A stretch of DNA of 64,000 nucleotides from Gentiana macrophylla (Eukaryota; Streptophyta; Magnoliopsida; Gentianales; Gentianaceae), in contig JAOBSW010000675.1 in the NCBI GenBank assembly GCA_026214975.1, positions 79,769 through 143,768 on the forward strand. The letters are read 5' to 3'. Below the pieces are notes generated by a model. It did no database searches and had not been told where the DNA came from. It saw only the letters and a program-made list of their open reading frames with translations. The number at the start of each line of letters is the position of its first letter. Within the stretch, counting starts at the first letter, position 1. Below are positions 12,145-23,359 of this stretch, in pieces. Made by a program: the position numbers and the translations under genes.

Positions 12145-12354
12145 CTAAACCATTTCTTCTATCTCACCTCTGTACCTTCCTAATCCGTATTTACCATGTG
12201 ACAATATCTCCTTGAAGTAACGCGTGCCATATTGTATGAAGTCTCTTCTATTTCGGGCAACCACGTGATCATTTCCGACATATGGAGGGCTCGATTTGAG
12301 AATCTTACCATCTTTGGATGATTCACAGTGATTCAAATCATAGAAATGCAGATT
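12145..12354 (-). pseudogene. Unrecognised exon-like fragment, tandem copy 2
   Basis: Second copy of the frame at 11245, with the same length and no indel: ENLHFYDLNHCESSKDG, then SPPYVGNDHVVARNRRDF and YFKEILSHGKYGL. Differences include G to D in YVGN(G/D)H and several changes in the C-terminal third. It lies at the same offset within the second tandem unit. Function unknown. Confidence 0.3.
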
Positions 12355-13040
12355 CTCTCACTGTCAAGGCTTCAAACGAATAAAGGTGATAACTTTTTTT
12401 TATTATTACGAGTTAATTTAATGATATTTTCTGATTCGAACGTTTCTCTGCCTTGACATGCCTTTTATGTCTGAATTGCAGTCCATATGACCAAGTAACA
12501 CATTTTAAACGTGATGACTGGCCGTATAGACGTTAAAGGATGAACCTAGCCCCATTTCCGATCTGGATTCTTGAAGATCATAGTACAGCCTTACATCGGT
12601 TCAATGGGGGTTCTCTCTTCAATTGTCCAAGCACCCGGTTTGTTGAATCCCTACCCAAACCGCTTAGGTAAGATGGCTTAACCCTCTTAGTAGGCCATAT
12701 AATTCAGTCTGGGGTTGTTGAACCCGATGATGACTGTGGTTGAGTCAATGCTGAGGGAAATTGTCCAATGATGGCCAAATAACTTAGTCAAATCAAGGTT
12801 GGTTGGCATCAAAGTCTTCTTTGATTTGATTTTGAGTTAACCTCTGGTTCAATTAAGGTAATCATGCATTTTATGCAAATTGAACGATGACTCGGGTGCC
12901 TCTAAACTGGTCTATTATAACTTAGTCTAGAGAAATCAAATCGGTTATTAGTGATTGCTTGGTTAACCACAAATACTGAGACTCATTGGCTAGTACCACT
13001 CTCTCCGTTTACCTCTCTCTCCATTTACCCACTCTCTCCA

Positions 13041-13481
13041 GAAATCCCCTCTCCTTCAATGCAATCCCCTCTTCTTCATAGCGCGGCACTCTAAGCCCAT
13101 CCTTTTCGTAGCGCGGCATTTTAACTACACTTATGAATCTTACGCTAATCCAGTAGGTCATTTTATAGCAATTAGCTCAAAACACAGTACATCAAGTTAT
13201 TTGCAGCTTTACCTCATGACATTCCCTTATGCAACGACGAGATCAAGGAGTAGGAGGCCATTGATATAGAAAACCCAGAAAAGATCCTACATATTCATAT
13301 TGGGCCCATACGTAGGTCCATTAGCGAAAGAAGTCCATGGCCCACTCAGTTCGCACCTTCATAAGCCGAATTGGGCCAGGTACAATCTAGCCCGCCTCGA
13401 GAAATTAAGATTCTTATCATTGGCCAGAAAAACAGGCGTCAATCAAAAGCATATCTAGCTCGGCAAAGGAACACTGGGGGC
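13041..13481 (+). other. Non-coding stretch ending in a polypurine-like tract
   Basis: No coding frame. Two 'gtagcgcggca'-like words lie near 13079-13118. It ends with 'aaaggaacactggggg' at about 13465-13480, directly before TGACATGATCCCC. That is how the 3' internal end of an LTR element would look, so it is likely the internal tail of the element whose LTR follows. Confidence 0.4.
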
Positions 13482-13549
13482 TGACATGATCCCCGTACCA
13501 GCTCGTAGCCCGTCAGCTCGGACCAAGGCCGCTTAACTAGGGAACAATC
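13482..13549 (+). mobile_element. LTR of an unidentified element, left part (split by the Athila-like insertion)
   Basis: Starts TGACATGATCCCC after a purine tract. It is cut at 13549 by the Athila-like element and continues at 27450-27842. Joined length is about 0.46 kb. Confidence 0.4.
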
Positions 13550-15143
13550 TGATGGAGGTCAAGTTATATTATTAACTCGATGCCTACTAACACACTAGCA
13601 AGAGAACTAGGTTCAATTGTAGTATAGCTAGATAGAGTCGAGGTCGATCCCACAGAGACTCGGCACAAATAAAACACAACTTTATCCTATTAGAACTAAA
13701 TTGAAAGGGCGGTCTACGACCAACTAAATGTAGTAAATAAAATAGTGACAACCACAAGACACAAAAGACCACGAAGACAAACTAAAAACTATTAAAACAC
13801 GGATAATACGATTGATATTATCTAAACATATAGTATTGATTACGCTAGTAGATTATAACTCCCCCATGTGAATTAGGATGATGACGAGACAAAACAAACG
13901 TTAAAGATTAATTATTATGACTACGGAGTCATCCACAAGGTAGATTTTGCTCGGTTAGGCCATCTAAATCATCGTGCCTCCATTACGTGACTTCGCTTTT
14001 TAATGCCTCCATCTCATATAACCCGACACAATTACGAGACTAGGGATGCCGGTATAAACCGTAACCTCATCTAAGCAACATTCCTAGGGTAAGGCGACTT
14101 CTTAGATGCCGATTCAATCTATATCCCAAGTAACAATCACCTTTTGGGTTTCATGTTAAATTATGATGACGAATAACTAAGTTGATCAGGTTTAATTACT
14201 CGTTTTAATTCCAAATCAGAGAATCTGACGTAGTCGAAGCCGATCATAATATTGCCTACACATTACCACACTCGGTCGATCGAACGACAAAGACTCGGGC
14301 GACCGAAAGTGACATGTTCAGTCGACCGAACACGATTCGGTGTTGGTACAAATCATGGTTACTTCTTAACGCTTCTAACCTAAACACATGGGTTCGTAAA
14401 TTAATCTACATCACGCAATCAATACAAATAAAACTACTCCATAATAAAATACATCGATCTACGAATGAAGATTGCATAATTGAATAGTCATACCTCGAAG
14501 ACGCGAGTGACTCCCACTCTTTAATGCGCTCCTAATCGGAGAATCCGGACTAATCCACAATGAACGAACATAAAGAAAATAAAACTAGAAACTTAAAAGC
14601 TAAAATTGTATGAATTGTTTTGTGTTGTAGTGGTGTGTCTCTCTCAAAGATCGTGGTCTTTGTTTATATAGGAGTTGTAGCCGACATAGGATGGATCTAG
14701 AAGATAGAGACGCGTTTATCTCGATTACGCTCGGGTGACCGAACGATTACTTTCGGTCGATCGAATGGCATGGCTCGGTCGACCGAGCCTCCTCTTTACG
14801 CGTTTTCAATTTCGGTTCGTCTCGACTTGTTCCCCACTCCATGCTTTTGAATTGATCTGATTAATCTTTTCTTCAATGCTCCGATTTCCTTCTCTTTTAT
14901 CTTGAGATTTCTCGATTGCGTGATAATTATCTTCCCGATTCGTTATGATCTGCAAAATCAGCATTTATCACACAATTAATTGCTCTTTTATAATAAAAAC
15001 AGCTAAATACCAATTATCACATTAATAATCACTTATCATTAAATAATAAATATAAACACGTGATTTAATATGAAATATATATAATTAACTCTGATTTAAG
15101 GTTATAATTGATGACATAAATGGGTATATTTTAACTGTCATCA
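13550..15143 (-). mobile_element. 3' LTR of the Athila-like element
   Basis: 1,594 bp on the minus strand, starting TGATGACAGTT at 15143 and ending CCTCCATCA at 13550. It pairs with the interrupted LTR at 22575-27449. A minus-strand TATA motif 'tatataaac' lies at about 14662-14670. Six GGTCGACC-type words lie between 14271 and 14788. A short minus-strand frame at 13587-13772, also present at 22612-22797, is just LTR sequence. Confidence 0.92.
14271..14788. repeat. Cluster of CGGTCGACCG-type palindromes in the LTR
   Basis: Six variants of (T/C)CGGTCGACCGA: near 14271, 14293, 14319, 14730, 14752 and 14774. The last, 'ctcggtcgaccgag', is a perfect palindrome. The set is also present in the right LTR (26579-26640 and 27046-27090). 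Two more perfect copies lie in the leader at 22393-22429. Confidence 0.85.
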
Positions 15144-15146
15144 AAA

Positions 15147-15160
15147 TGCCCCCCACTTAA
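15147..15160 (-). other. Polypurine tract of the Athila-like element
   Basis: The minus strand reads 'tttaagtggggggca', followed by four bases and then the LTR start TGATGACAG at 15143. Position and composition are as expected for second-strand priming. Confidence 0.85.
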
Positions 15161-16604
15161 ACTTTGCTTCGTCCCGAACAAAGCATCTATAAGTCATTCC
15201 CCAAGACAACATTTTCTGTGGTCAACTCATACTTACACAAGAAAACCGAGTCAACTCATACCAGTCATGTTCATAAGATAAGCATTATTCACTACTTGCT
15301 ATGAATCGAAGTGATTGTGTGCATGCGCATTGATTTTATATAAATGTAGCAAGATTAGAGCTTATGCAGACTTCATATCAAAATTTACCAACATCAGCAT
15401 TCATACTTCTTATGCCTCGCAATGGTTAAAGCACTAGAACAATAAACAAGGGCGTATCTATAGGGTTTTTGGACTTGGAGACCGAGTACTACTCAAAGCC
15501 TCTAAAAATTCGAAAATCTTTTTTTCAATTTTGCATATTTTTCGAATACTACTAATCTCAAGGAAGAAAACTTTTCATAGAGTATTCCCCTATCTTAGAT
15601 TAAGCCTAGCATCGAATATTACCAGAAGCGCGGGGCTACTTTGGTAATGTTACTACAAACCCAGTGTTTTAATGCATTGTCAAAACACAGGTACGTCCCA
15701 AGCTTATTACTCCGCTTTTGTTGGCTAGAAGATCAGAATACATCAGTCGACAAATGTCGACATTAGGTCCTCATAACCAATTATCTACGCAATGTACACA
15801 TACTTCTTTCAATTATTATAACTCACGCGGTAGTAAACGATTCATATGTTGAGTAATTGAACAATACCTAACTACTTGCAATTTGTTGGCATGAATATCC
15901 TTAAGTTTACTAACAATTTATCGCAGAAGTATAATATGACCACGTACTCACGCAACTTGGTTCATTTCCTATCAATTCTATGTATAAGAACTTCACAAGT
16001 TTAAGGGTACGAGTTAAACAACTTGGCATTTAACCAGAAATTTTTTTAAATTTGGCTCAATATTGTCTCAACATTCCGTTCCCCTTGACTTTTTCAACAT
16101 ATAGCTAAGTCCCTTGCCCCCCACTTAAACATGGCATTGTCCTCAATGACAAAAATAAATGAGAGGTCAAGATGAAAGACTTAGCTCTAGAAACGGCTCC
16201 CAAGTAAAGGAACAATATCGGAGTAATCATCGGCACAGCGTGGAGAGACAGAAACATCTTGTATAAACAAACAAGCTCCACGAAATCGTCAAATACCACG
16301 TCTATGGAAGTTTTAAAATAATGTGGCAGTAATTAGATATAGATATCTAAAAACAGTTTAAGCCACGTTACTTTATACTGCCATGGACAAGACCAATATG
16401 GATTTAAACCTAAATAAAAACTCACATGACGGCTATCAAGGAAAAAACCTCGTTTATTCCGAACTTAGACTCGAACATGGCGAGATGAAAAAAAAACCGT
16501 GGTAGCGCGCGTGCTACTACTTTATTAAAAAGAAAAACGAAAAAGATAGTTATAGGTAGTAGTTCTAAATTTATAGTCGCTAGCTCGACTCAGTTCAAGA
16601 TGGT
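15161..16604 (-). other. 3' non-coding region of the Athila-like element
   Basis: About 1.4 kb between the integrase stop and the polypurine tract. I see no env-like frame. On the minus strand it contains the text 'cattgaggacaatgcc' near 16134-16148, a phrase common in the 3' regions of Athila-type elements, directly followed by a second purine tract at 16116-16130. An env-like ORF sits here in some Athila elements; in this copy it is absent or unrecognisable. Confidence 0.7.
16116..16130 (-). other. Second polypurine-like tract
   Basis: The minus strand reads 'gtttaagtggggggc', almost the same as the true tract at 15147-15160, about 970 bp before it. Confidence 0.7.
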
Positions 16605-17804
16605 TTATTCATAGACAGGGTCATCGAGGTACAAAACCTCCTCCTCAGCATCAGGCGGAAGCCCTTGATAATGCTTCACACGATGTCCATTGACCACAAA
16701 CTTGGACCCGTCTTTGAAATTGAACAGCTCCACCGCCCCAGAAGGAAAGACTTGTTGTACTTGAAATGGGCCACACCATCTTGATTTCAACTTACCCGGG
16801 AAGAGTCTTAAGCGCGAATTGTACAAGAGAACCAGATCACCCTCTTGAAAGGTCCTATCCAGAATCTTCTTGTCATGGAACTTCTTCGTGCGCTCCTTGA
16901 AAATCTTGGCATTCTCATATGCCTCTAAACGAAACTCCTCCAGGCGAGTTAATTCCAACATCCGCTTCTCACCGGCCAACGTCTCATCAAAATTTAGCAT
17001 CCTTGTTGCCCACATGGCCCGGTGCTCCAGTTCCACAGGTAGATGACATGCCTTTCCAAAAACAATTCTATATGTTGACATTCCAATCGAGGTTTTATAT
17101 GCAGTCCTATAAGCCCATAAAGCGTCGTCTAAACGTAACGACCAATCCTTCTTAGTCGTATTAATGCTTTTTCCAGATACGCTTTATCTCTCGATTGGTG
17201 ACTTCTACCGCCCACTCTGCCTGGGGTGATATGCGGTTGCTAGCTTATGTCGAACCCCATACTTAACCATCGCCCTTTCAAAAGGTTTATTACAAAAATG
17301 ACTACCATTGTCGCTATAATCGCCCTGGCGCCCCAAACCTTGTAAAAATATTCTTTTTCAAGAATCTAACCACAACCCTAGCATCGTTAGTAGGGAAGCA
17401 ATGGCCTCAACCCATTTGGATACATAATCAACAAAGAACTAAGATATATCGGTTAGATAGTGATGAAGTGAAGGGTCCAACGAAATCTATTCCCCAAACG
17501 TCAAAAGTTCTACTTCTAAGATGCTCTTAAGCGGCATCTCATTCCTCTCGTGAAATATTTCTGTCATTTGACAAGCATGACATGCCTTTGCATATTGGTG
17601 TGCATCCTTAAACAATGTCGGCCAATAAAACCGCATTGGAGGACCTTAGCCGCGGTTTTTCTCCCCGTAGTGTCCTCCAACTTCATAGGAATGACAATGC
17701 TTCAGATATCATTATACTCTTCTTCGGGCACACACCTTGAAAAATATTATCTCGATCCTAGCTTAAACAAATAAGGCTCATCCCAATAATAGTGTCTAAG
17801 ATCT
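16605..17804 (-). pseudogene. Athila-like integrase, frameshifted
   Basis: Integrase region following RNase H in the Ty3/gypsy order. The zinc-binding part is seen in shifted frames near 17560-17790 (AAKVLQCGFYWPTLFKDAH and AKACHACQMTE). The catalytic core is in pieces: [11 protein letters not shown] near 17495, an altered stretch where the second Asp motif (DNG.HF) should be near 17310, and LATAYHP(R)QSG near 17240 before the region of the last Glu. The C-terminal part is open (16605-17081): it starts GMSTYRIVFGKACHLPVELE, includes a GPFQVQQVFPSGAVEL segment, and ends DDPVYE. At least three frameshifts or stops prevent a complete product. In intact relatives it inserts the cDNA into the genome. 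Confidence 0.88.
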
Positions 17805-19808
17805 TTAAAGAATTTTTTCCTTTCTTGGACGGTGAGATTCGGTGGTAGGTACTTTTATGGATAGATAATTGACAAACAAACTAAACCATGGTTGCTTCTT
17901 CTCCTTCACAACCTCTATTCGCAAGAAAGCTGCAAAGACAATCATCATGTCCCCGATGGTGGTGATGGAGAAAAGTTGTTCATCAGGAAAAAATTCTCCT
18001 ATCTCAGGTAATTCCTCACCATCCTCTAATTGTAAGCGTGATAGATGATCGGCCACCACGTTCTCACTTCCTTTCTTATCTCGGATTTCTACGTCAAATT
18101 CTTGCAACAGTAGAATCCATCTCAACAATCTAGGCTTTGAATCTTGCTTTGCTAGGAGATACTTAAGAGCCGCATGGTCAGTCCACACAGTGATTTTAGA
18201 TCCCACTAAGTAAGATCTAAACTTGTCAAAAGCAAAGATAACGGCCAAAAGTTCCTTCTCCATTGTGGCGTAATTTCTCTGGGCAGCATTCAATGTCCGG
18301 CTTGCATAATAAATGGGCCTAAAAATCTTATCTTTTCTTTGACCCAAAGCGGCGCCTACAGCAGTATCACTTGCATCACACATCAGTTCAAATGGAACAT
18401 CCCAATCCGGTGCGACCAGAACGGGTGCAGTGATCAGTCTACTTTTTATTTCGTTGAAAGCTTTTATGCACTCATTAGAAAACACGAATGGCACATCCTT
18501 GGCCAATAATTCGGTAAGAGGTCTAGAGACCATGGAAAAGTCCTTGATAAACCTACGATAAAATCCGGCATGGCCTAAAAAACCTCGCAAAGTTTTAAGA
18601 TTAGTAGGTGGAGGTAGTTTCTCGATCACCTCGACTTTGGCTCTATCCACCTCTATACCGTTCTTTGATATGCGGTGGCCTAGTACTATACCTTCCGTAA
18701 CCATCAAATGACACTTCTCCCAGTTAAGCACAAGATTAGTCTCTTCACATCTCTTCAATACTCGTGCTAGATGTGTGAGACATGAATCGAAATCGTCTCC
18801 AAACACGGAAAAATCATCCATAAATATTTCCAAGAAATCTTCCACCATATCCGCAAATAATGACATCATACACCGTTGAAATGTCGCGGGGGAGTTACAC
18901 AATCCAAATGGCATTCGATTATACGCAAATGTCCCATATGGGCATGTAAATGTTGTTTTCTCACGATCTTCAGGTGAGATGTGGATTTGATAGTATCCCG
19001 AATACCCGTCAAGAAAACAATAGAAAGCATGCCCGCTCAGTCTCTCGAGCATTTGATCGATGAAGGGAAGAGGAAAATGGTCCTTACGAGTCGCATCATT
19101 TAGTTTCCTAAAGTCTATGCATACTCGATGACCAGTGATTAGCCTCACAGGAATTAGCTCATTCAACTCGTTGGCTTGCACCGTCAATCCTCCCTTCTTG
19201 GGAACTACATGGATAGGGCTTACCCATTCGCTATCAACAATTGGAAATATAATTCCCATTTCTAGCATTTTTATAACCTCATCCCTAACCACTTCCTTTA
19301 ATTGTGGGGTTAAACGCCTTTGAGGTTGTGCAACCGCTTTCTTCTCAGGGTCTACGGAGATCTTGTGCATACATACACTAGGACTAATGCCCTTAACGTC
19401 AGCTATGGTCCATCCAAATGCTCCGCGGTACTCTCTCAGAACTCTCATTAGTTTCTCCTCTTGTAAGTCCGTCAAGGATGAAGATATAATTAGCGGCAAA
19501 GTCTCATCTTGAAGAAACACATACTTCAAATTCGCAGGAATAGGTTTTAGAGTCAAATTTGTGGGAGGTTCTTCCAAAGAGGTCTTCAACTTTTGACCAG
19601 TGAGTTTGAGTTCAAAGTACTTATGCCACGTTGGTCTATGATAGAACCTTTCAATCTCCGCAGCACTTACTTCCTCTACAGGCCTTGGGGTCCCTCTACT
19701 ACATCTTGGCCATATCATCTTCTCCTCCTCACTACTCACGTACTTGACTTCATCTTCTTCTTCTAAGACAGCATCCAAGAAATCCTTTATACTTTCATGT
19801 TGTTGAAA
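17805..19808 (-). CDS. Athila-like reverse transcriptase and RNase H (pol fragment)
   Basis: Open frame of about 660 codons. Residues are counted from the first listed Met-like codon (a TTG at 19778), which is not a real start. The frame really continues upstream to a TAA at 19809-19811 and, beyond it, in the same frame into the protease. RT landmarks: [13 protein letters not shown] (about 185-197), [21 protein letters not shown] (219-239), [11 protein letters not shown] (255-265, first Asp), [15 protein letters not shown] (287-301) and the catalytic FMDDFSVFG (319-327). RNase H landmarks: CDASD (467-471), MEKELLA (506-512), [10 protein letters not shown] (533-542) and VADHLSRL (575-582). All catalytic acidic residues are present. 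It copies element RNA into DNA and removes the RNA strand. The frame ends before the integrase. The stop upstream makes independent expression doubtful. Confidence 0.93.
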   Translation of the reverse strand, partial: FQQHESIKDFLDAVLEEEDEVKYVSSEEEKMIWPRCSRGTPRPVEEVSAAEIERFYHRPTWHKYFELKLTGQKLKTSLEEPPTNLTLKPIPANLKYVFLQDETLPLIISSSLTDLQEEKLMRVLREYRGAFGWTIADVKGISPSVCMHKISVDPEKKAVAQPQRRLTPQLKEVVRDEVIKMLEMGIIFPIVDSEWVSPIHVVPKKGGLTVQANELNELIPVRLITGHRVCIDFRKLNDATRKDHFPLPFIDQMLERLSGHAFYCFLDGYSGYYQIHISPEDREKTTFTCPYGTFAYNRMPFGLCNSPATFQRCMMSLFADMVEDFLEIFMDDFSVFGDDFDSCLTHLARVLKRCEETNLVLNWEKCHLMVTEGIVLGHRISKNGIEVDRAKVEVIEKLPPPTNLKTLRGFLGHAGFYRRFIKDFSMVSRPLTELLAKDVPFVFSNECIKAFNEIKSRLITAPVLVAPDWDVPFELMCDASDTAVGAALGQRKDKIFRPIYYASRTLNAAQRNYATMEKELLAVIFAFDKFRSYLVGSKITVWTDHAALKYLLAKQDSKPRLLRWILLLQEFDVEIRDKKGSENVVADHLSRLQLEDGEELPEIGEFFPDEQLFSITTIGDMMIVFAAFLRIEVVKEKKQPWFSLFVNYLSIKVPTTESHRPRKEKIL

Positions 19809-20960
19809 TTATTGAACGATCCTATCAATGGAATCTAACATGAAACAGGCATCCTCTCCATCATCAGGTTGCTTCATAGTGTCGAAAACATTGAATGCAA
19901 CTCTCTCTTCATTCACTCTTAACACTAACTCGCCCTTGTAAACATCAATTAGCGTTCTACTTGTGGCCATGAAAGGTCTCCCTAATATCAAGGGCACTTC
20001 GTAGTTAGCTTCCATATCTAATACCAAAAAGTCGACAGGAAATACAAACTTTTCAACTCTTACTAGCACATCCTCAACCACTCCACACGGTTCTTTAACA
20101 GAACGGTCAGCTAATTGCAATGTGATTGAGGTCTTCTTAAGATCTTTCATGCCTAGCTTCCAAAAAATAGATAGTGGCATCAGGTTCACGCTAGCTCCTA
20201 GATCACACAAAGCTTTGTTTAGACATATGTTACCTATGGTGCAGGGAATGAGAAAACTTCCCGGATCTTTGCATTTTGGGGGTAACTTATGTTGAAGAAT
20301 GGCTGAGCACTCCTCATTAAGGCATATGGTCTCTAAATCTAGAAGTTTCCTTTTAGTTGAGACGGCGTCTTTTAAAAACTTGGTGTACTCAGGCATTTCA
20401 GCTAGTGCTTCAACTAGGGGTATATTGATTTGTAACTTACTAAACATATCCACGAATTTCTTATACCTCTTATTATCAAACTTAGGCTTCGGCTTTGGTG
20501 GAGGATAAGGTAGAGTTGAAGGATCGACATTAGTGAAAATTGGATACTTGTTATCGTAAAGTTCAACTCTAGGGCCAGCAGGTTCTTTATACGTTCTTTG
20601 CTCAGGCAAGGTCTCGAAAGTATTAGTCTCATTGCTTGGCTCACCATCCTTATTCTTTGTGACTTTTTCTTTCTCTTGCAAGGATGGTGGAGTTACCTCC
20701 TTTCCACTTCTTGTCATGATCGCATTCAAATCCTTAGGGTTCTTCTCAGTGTTGCTTGGCAACCCTCCAGGAGGTCTAGTTGAGACTTGCTCAGCTAGTT
20801 GTCCTATCTGGTGAGTGAGATTTTGGACTAGAGCTTCTTGATTGGTCACCTTAGCATCTGTCTTCTGACAATATTGGCTAAAGTTAGTGGCTAAATCAGC
20901 CATAGATTTTGAAAGTTGTCCCATATTGTCAGTGACGACATTACTCAGTTTTTCTATCAC
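19809..20960 (-). CDS. Athila-like gag C-terminal part and aspartic protease (partial polyprotein)
   Basis: 383 codons, open further upstream to about 21088. The N-terminal third is a gag tail rich in Q, T and P. The pattern Y(P/D)NKYP...PYPPPKPKPK (about 135-160) precedes the protease. The protease core has CDLGASVNLMP (252-262), where the catalytic D-S/T-G of retroviral-type proteases appears as D-L-G-A-S, typical of Athila and related plant elements, and LILGRPFMATSRTLIDV (324-340), the second conserved block. No CCHC knuckle is visible. The frame ends at a single TAA, and the same frame resumes directly into RT, so this was one gag-pol polyprotein. Confidence 0.88.
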   Translation of the reverse strand: MIEKLSNVVTDNMGQLSKSMADLATNFSQYCQKTDAKVTNQEALVQNLTHQIGQLAEQVSTRPPGGLPSNTEKNPKDLNAIMTRSGKEVTPPSLQEKEKVTKNKDGEPSNETNTFETLPEQRTYKEPAGPRVELYDNKYPIFTNVDPSTLPYPPPKPKPKFDNKRYKKFVDMFSKLQINIPLVEALAEMPEYTKFLKDAVSTKRKLLDLETICLNEECSAILQHKLPPKCKDPGSFLIPCTIGNICLNKALCDLGASVNLMPLSIFWKLGMKDLKKTSITLQLADRSVKEPCGVVEDVLVRVEKFVFPVDFLVLDMEANYEVPLILGRPFMATSRTLIDVYKGELVLRVNEERVAFNVFDTMKQPDDGEDACFMLDSIDRIVQ

Positions 20961-21118
20961 AGCTTCCCAACCAAAAGTTTTAGTTTGCTGTGGTACATAA
21001 GTGGTAGGCGGTTTAGGCCTTTCTCCTGCATTAATGTCACTATATCGGAATCCAGGATGGTTATGATTAGGCTTGTACCCTCCCCGATATAATTGGCTTC
21101 TTCAAGATCAAAGATTCT

Positions 21119-22224
21119 CACTTTGAGGTGCTACTCGATTCCAGCCCCCTTCTCTACTCTTGTCATCCTCTCTTGCATCCCATCTACCTTATTGTTGATA
21201 ACAGAAAGTTGTTCTAAGATTTTGGTAGATGCACTATCATCAAATATTTCAGCAGCCATCTTCACAGTAGCTATGTCATTGCCTCCCCATTGGCTATTCA
21301 TTGCTATTTGCTCCATCTTCCCTTGTGCCTCCTCAGGAGATAAAAGAACAAACGCTCCATTGCTGGAGGCGTCTACTCTAATTTTATCCGTCTCTCTCAA
21401 CCCATGGTAAAAAGTTTGCATTAAAAGCCAAAGAGAGATGTCATGATGAGGACACTTCCTCATAGCTTCCTTGAAACACTCCCAAGCTTCATCAAAACTC
21501 TCCCCAGGTTGTTGCTTAAATCCTAGGATGTCTTGGCGTAACTTAAAAGTTTTTCCTAAGGGAAAATACTTATTCATGAATTTTTGCAACAATTGTTCCC
21601 AAGTAGTGATAGATCCAGCCTCTAAAGAGAGAAGCCATTGCTTAGCTTTGTCTTTCAAAGTGAAAGGGAAAAGCTTAAGATGAATGTTACCCTCTGGGAT
21701 TAATGCGGTTTCACTTGTCTTCGACGATCTCCAAGAAATTAAATCACGTGAACACCAGGATCCTCGTTTTGGATTCCATGAAAAGTAGAATAATTGGTCA
21801 CCATTTGAATTACATTAGGCCTAGGGTGATAGACTTCCGCAGCATCTTGCGGTGCTACGATAGCGGGAATGAATTGTTCAATAGTGGGCGTTGCATAACT
21901 TTGCAAAGTGCGCCTCGCTACTTGAACTAGGGCTTGGTTCTCATTATTAGCATTTGCATTCACATTATTGGCATTATTAATAACAGGATTAGGTACCTAG
22001 TTCGGATTGACCGGATTGCCTTCCATTTCCGTTTCAGATTCAGAATGCTCACAATGATCGGTTGTATGTCCTTCTTCCACTTCGTGCTCGCTTTCCTCAA
22101 GATTTGGATCCTCTTCTCCTTGCTTAGCCAGTTCCCTAGCTAACTTCCTATTCCTTCTCGCAAATTTCTCTATCTCAGGATTGTATGGCTCAAGCGGTTC
22201 CTTCGATTTCCGAGTAGCGTACTA
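21119..22224 (-). pseudogene. Athila-like gag, frameshifted
   Basis: The minus-strand N-terminus is acidic and charged (KEPLEPYNPEIEKFARRNRK, then an E-rich stretch), interrupted by a stop near 22000. It continues in NANANNENQAL...QMVTNYSTFHGIQNEDPGVH to about 21740, then after a frameshift in the retrotransposon gag core: KDKAKQWLLSLEAGSITTWE, QKFMNKYFPLGKT, QQPGESFDEAWECFKE and LLMQTFYHGL. A coiled-coil-like tail follows to 21131. These are the conserved words of the plant Ty3/gypsy gag domain. No ATG is found at the expected start near 22224, where a TAG lies just upstream in frame. Confidence 0.85.
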
Positions 22225-22553
22225 TAAAATAATAAACAACAATAAAACAATTAATCACTAGTAAAGGCTAGGCCTTTAACTAACTAAATAAAACTAAGAC
22301 AGACTCGAAATAAGTTTGAGAAAAGAAAACGTAAATAAAACAGAAGCAGAATATTGTAAAACTAATACAGAACAGAAACAGAAAAACTAACTCTCGGTCG
22401 ACCGAGAACTGTGGTTCGGTCGACCGAACGGTTTTTTTTTTTTTATTATTATTTTTTACGACACTGTTTTAATATACAGACTCTTATTCACAGAATATTC
22501 ACGAATCCAGTTCTAACAAGATAAGCTATATCTTAATTTAATGACTCGAGTCA
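22225..22553 (-). other. Leader of the Athila-like element
   Basis: Untranslated stretch between primer site and gag. AT-rich with a T-run at 22432-22444 and two perfect palindromes, 'ctcggtcgaccgag' and 'ttcggtcgaccgaa', at about 22393-22429. Confidence 0.7.
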
Positions 22554-22568
22554 CCGGCAACGGCGCCA
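22554..22568 (-). other. Primer-binding site, tRNA-Asp type (Athila-like element)
   Basis: The minus strand reads TGGCGCCGTTGCCGG, 6 bases inside the LTR end at 22575. This matches the tRNA-Asp primer site used by Athila elements. Confidence 0.9.
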
Positions 22569-23359
22569 AAAACTTGATGGAGGTCAAGTTATATTATTAA
22601 CTCGATGCCTACTAACACACTAGCAAGAGAACAAGGTTCAATTGTAGTATAGCTAGATAGAGTCGAGGTCGATCCCACAGAGACTCGGCACAAATAAAAC
22701 ACAACTTTATCCTATTAGAACTAAATTGAAAGGGCGGTCTACGACCAACTAAATGTAATAAATAAAATAGTGACAACCACAAGACACAAAAGACCACGAA
22801 GACAAACTAAAAACTATTAAAACATGGATAATACGATTGATATTATCTAAACATATAGTTTTGATTACGCTAGTAGATTATAACTCCCCCATGTGAATTA
22901 GGATGATGACGAGACAAAACAAACGTTAAAGATTAATTATTATGACTACGGGAGTCATCCCCTAAGGTAGATTTAGCTCCGGTTAGGCCATCTAAATCAC
23001 CGTGCCTCCATTATGTGACTTCGCTTTTTAATGCCTCCATCTCATAACCCGACACATTACGAGACTAGGGATGCCGGTATAAACCGTAACCTCATCACAA
23101 ATTACGAGACTAGATGGATGCCTAAGTGAAGAGAGTATAAACCGTAAACTTCCTCATCTAAGCAACATTCAATTGAGAGAGTAGGCTAGCTTAGCTTGGC
23201 GGCCAACTTGAGTATGTAGATGTGGGCGGCAAGCATGCAAAAAGTAAAAGTAAAAGCTATTCTATGACATAAAGTAAACTAGAGTTTGCACGATTATGTC
23301 TTTTACAAATAAATAAATACAAATAATATAATTTTGGGGTGCAAACTCGTTGTATCCCC

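Larger units (their letters stand above)
11207..13040. repeat. Tandem duplication, two units of about 0.9 kb
   Basis: The segment 'gaaatcccctctcc' followed by 'ttcaatgcaatcccc' occurs at 11207, in altered form at 12107, and as a partial third copy at 13041. The two full units (900 and 934 bp) run in parallel throughout: both have 'tttggatgattcacagtg', 'gaacctagccccatttccg' and 'ggggttgttgaacccgatg' in the same order. The second unit has about 33 extra bases of CT-rich sequence at its end (about 13008-13040). Each unit carries a minus-strand frame of 63 codons. Origin unknown; it may be captured host sequence or a minisatellite-like expansion inside an LTR. Confidence 0.9.

Noticed and set aside
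13587..13772. 61-codon minus-strand frame, identical at 22612-22797
   Set aside because: The identity only reflects the two LTRs of one Athila element; it spans the LTR end region and has no protein-like features.
19135..19323. Plus-strand frames inside the RT-RNase H and protease region (also 20299, 20598, 20632, 21093)
   Set aside because: Shadows of the minus-strand pol and gag coding sequence.
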